This document shows positions 62,664 through 64,000 of a stretch of 64,000 nucleotides of DNA, piece by piece. The stretch is from Alkaliphilus transvaalensis ATCC 700919 (GTDB lineage: Bacteria > Bacillota > Clostridia > Peptostreptococcales > Natronincolaceae), in the NCBI RefSeq assembly GCF_000621485.1, contig NZ_JHYF01000001.1, positions 62,001 through 126,000 of the forward strand, read 5' to 3'. Position numbers and translations under genes: made by a program. The notes below the pieces were generated by a model that had not been told where the DNA came from, made no database searches, and worked only from the letters and a program-made list of their open reading frames with translations. Numbering within the stretch: position 1 is the first letter of the stretch; every line of letters begins with the position of its first letter.

Positions 62664-63113
62664 ATGAAACTTTCTACAAAAGGAAGATACGGATTAAAGG
62701 CAATGTATGACTTGGCAATTCATTACGGAGATGGACCGATCGCCTTAAAAAATATAGCAGAAAGACAACGAATTTCCGATCATTACTTAGAGCAACTCAT
62801 TGCAAACTTAAGAAAGGCAGGACTAGTTAAGAGTGTTAGAGGTGCCCAAGGGGGCTATATGCTAGCTTATCCGCCAGAAAAGATTACTGTTGGTAGTATT
62901 ATACGTACATTAGAAGGCCCATTAGGACCATCAGATTGTGTATTAGAAGAAGACGCTACCAATTGTGACAACGCAGAATGTTGTGTGACTAGGGTAATCT
63001 GGGAAAAAATTAGAATTAGTATTAGTGATGTAATTGATTCAATAACCCTTCAAGATATGGTGGAGGATTATCATAAAATTAAGAATAAAGAACACTATAT
63101 GTTCTATATATAG
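62664..63113 (+). CDS. iscR: Rrf2-family regulator, IscR-like
   Basis: 149 residues. N-terminal winged helix (KLSTKGRYGLKAMYDLA ... ISDHYLEQLIANLRKAGLVKSVRGAQGGY), then the cluster region with cysteines in SDCVLEE, NCDNAECCVTR. These can hold a [2Fe-2S] cluster as in IscR/CymR-type Rrf2 proteins; the three-to-four cysteine pattern favours IscR. It sits 37 bp before iscS and probably autoregulates the operon. Start at 62664 by the conserved MKLSTKGRYG and AAAGGAG. Confidence 0.92.
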   Translation: MKLSTKGRYGLKAMYDLAIHYGDGPIALKNIAERQRISDHYLEQLIANLRKAGLVKSVRGAQGGYMLAYPPEKITVGSIIRTLEGPLGPSDCVLEEDATNCDNAECCVTRVIWEKIRISISDVIDSITLQDMVEDYHKIKNKEHYMFYI

Positions 63114-63150
63114 ACCAGTATAAAGGTAGAACACATAAGGAGATGGTTTA

Positions 63151-64000
63151 ATGAAAAAACGAGTTTATTTAGACTATTCAGCTACAACACCAATGAAAAA
63201 AGAAGTTCTAGATGAAATGTTACCTTTTTTTAACGTCCAATTTGGGAATCCTTCAAGTATTCACTGTTTCGGACGAGAAAATAAGGCAGCAATTGATAAA
63301 TCCCGAACCACTATTGCTAAGACACTAAATGCTGGGGTAGATGAAATCTTCTTCACAGGCGGTGGATCAGAGTCTGATAACTGGGCAATAAAAGGAGTAG
63401 CTAGTGCCTTAAAGAACAAAGGTAAACATATTATAACTACTGAAATTGAACACCATGCTGTTCTACACACCTGTCAATTTTTAGAAAAAGAAGGGTATGA
63501 TGTAACCTACTTAAAAGTTGATAAATATGGACTAATCGATATAGAAGAATTAAAGGCTGCCATTAGGCCTGACACGATTTTAATAACGATTATGTATGCC
63601 AATAATGAGATTGGAACCCTACAACCGATTAAAGAAATTGGAAAAATAGCAAAAGAAAACAAAATTATTTTCCATACTGATGCTGTACAAGCTTATGGAA
63701 ATATTGAAATGGATGTTAATGAGTTAGGTGTAGATTTGATGTCATTATCAGCCCATAAGGTTTACGGACCTAAGGGAATTGGTCTTTTATACATTAGAAA
63801 AGGTACAAAAATTCAGCCAATCATCCACGGTGGAGCTCAGGAAAGAAGAAGAAGAGCGGGAACAGAAAATGTACCAGCAATCGTAGGTTTTGGCAAAGCG
63901 GCTGAACTAGCCTATGAAAACATTGAAGAACATTCAAGTAGATTGATTTACTTAAGAGATAAATTAATTAATGGTTTGACAGAAAAGATTCCTTTTGTTC
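63151..64000 (+). CDS. iscS: Cysteine desulfurase IscS/NifS, 5' part
   Basis: The frame is open to the window end (283 codons seen of ~390 usual). Class V aminotransferase: MKKRVYLDYSATTPMKKEV, TEIEHHAVL, HTDAVQAYG, and the PLP lysine in LSAHKVYGPKGIG, plus GGAQERRRRAGTEN. The catalytic Cys loop lies beyond the window. It supplies sulfur from cysteine for Fe-S clusters. SD is AAGGAG; downstream of iscR in one operon. Confidence 0.95.
   Translation, partial: MKKRVYLDYSATTPMKKEVLDEMLPFFNVQFGNPSSIHCFGRENKAAIDKSRTTIAKTLNAGVDEIFFTGGGSESDNWAIKGVASALKNKGKHIITTEIEHHAVLHTCQFLEKEGYDVTYLKVDKYGLIDIEELKAAIRPDTILITIMYANNEIGTLQPIKEIGKIAKENKIIFHTDAVQAYGNIEMDVNELGVDLMSLSAHKVYGPKGIGLLYIRKGTKIQPIIHGGAQERRRRAGTENVPAIVGFGKAAELAYENIEEHSSRLIYLRDKLINGLTEKIPFV

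Noticed and set aside
1-64000. Phage, insertion sequences, tRNA or rRNA genes
   Set aside because: No transposase, integrase, capsid or tRNA cloverleaf was recognised on either strand by reading; this was not a computed search.

Overview
The window reads as a stretch of chromosome from a low-GC, spore-forming, anaerobic clostridium of the Alkaliphilus/Natronincola kind. This is inferred from gene content: the SCIFF peptide and its maturase, HemZ, a T-box in front of hisS-aspS, a complete oxidative ornithine-fermentation operon, an Rrf2/IscR-IscS pair, 6S RNA, and many short intergenic hairpin terminators. No 16S rRNA, tRNA, phage, insertion sequence or CRISPR array was found. Nearly all genes have strong Shine-Dalgarno (SD) sequences, which allowed several starts to be corrected.

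Layout. 0-4.5 kb: scfA-scfB, a gamma-carbonic anhydrase and secD-secF. 4.5-14.5 kb: ubiB, recJ, apt, relA, dtd, a metallo-beta-lactamase-fold hydrolase, a 58-residue helix-turn-helix-like protein and hemZ. 14.5-18.2 kb: a T-box leader, hisS and aspS. 18.3-19.3 kb: two unrecognised minus-strand genes. 19.4-21.6 kb: a DUF2325 gene under a near-perfect Fur box, 6S RNA, tcdA and an RseC-like gene. 21.9-30.2 kb: trehalose PTS permease, hydrolase and repressor with paired operators, then a BglG-type antiterminator, a PTS IIBA protein, HPr and Enzyme I. 30.2-36.6 kb: a split ThrE exporter, glyA and two secreted stalk-domain proteins. 36.7-46.5 kb: a RocR-like sigma-54 activator, a -24/-12 promoter and ord-ortA-ortB-oraS-oraE-glmL-like-orr. 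This operon converts ornithine to D-alanine and acetyl-CoA, with its own B12-enzyme reactivator.

46.5-62.2 kb is accessory. It holds a 12-bp minisatellite, a RidA/radical-SAM pair and a ribbon-helix-helix/acetyltransferase fusion. It also holds a module seen twice: a sialidase-like beta-propeller with a coiled coil on the minus strand, divergent from cysteine-rich structural-looking proteins on the plus strand. The plus-strand genes have sigma-K-like promoters. I propose that this is an undescribed spore-surface system. It is followed by a CAP-domain protein, a glycosyltransferase and an RfbD-like reductase. 62.6-64 kb: iscR and the 5' part of iscS, cut by the window end.

Recurring non-coding themes are three genes whose SD lies in the 3' arm of a hairpin (12.7, 49.1 and 55.7 kb), and short palindromic elements with GGAAATTGC-like ends at four or more intergenic sites.
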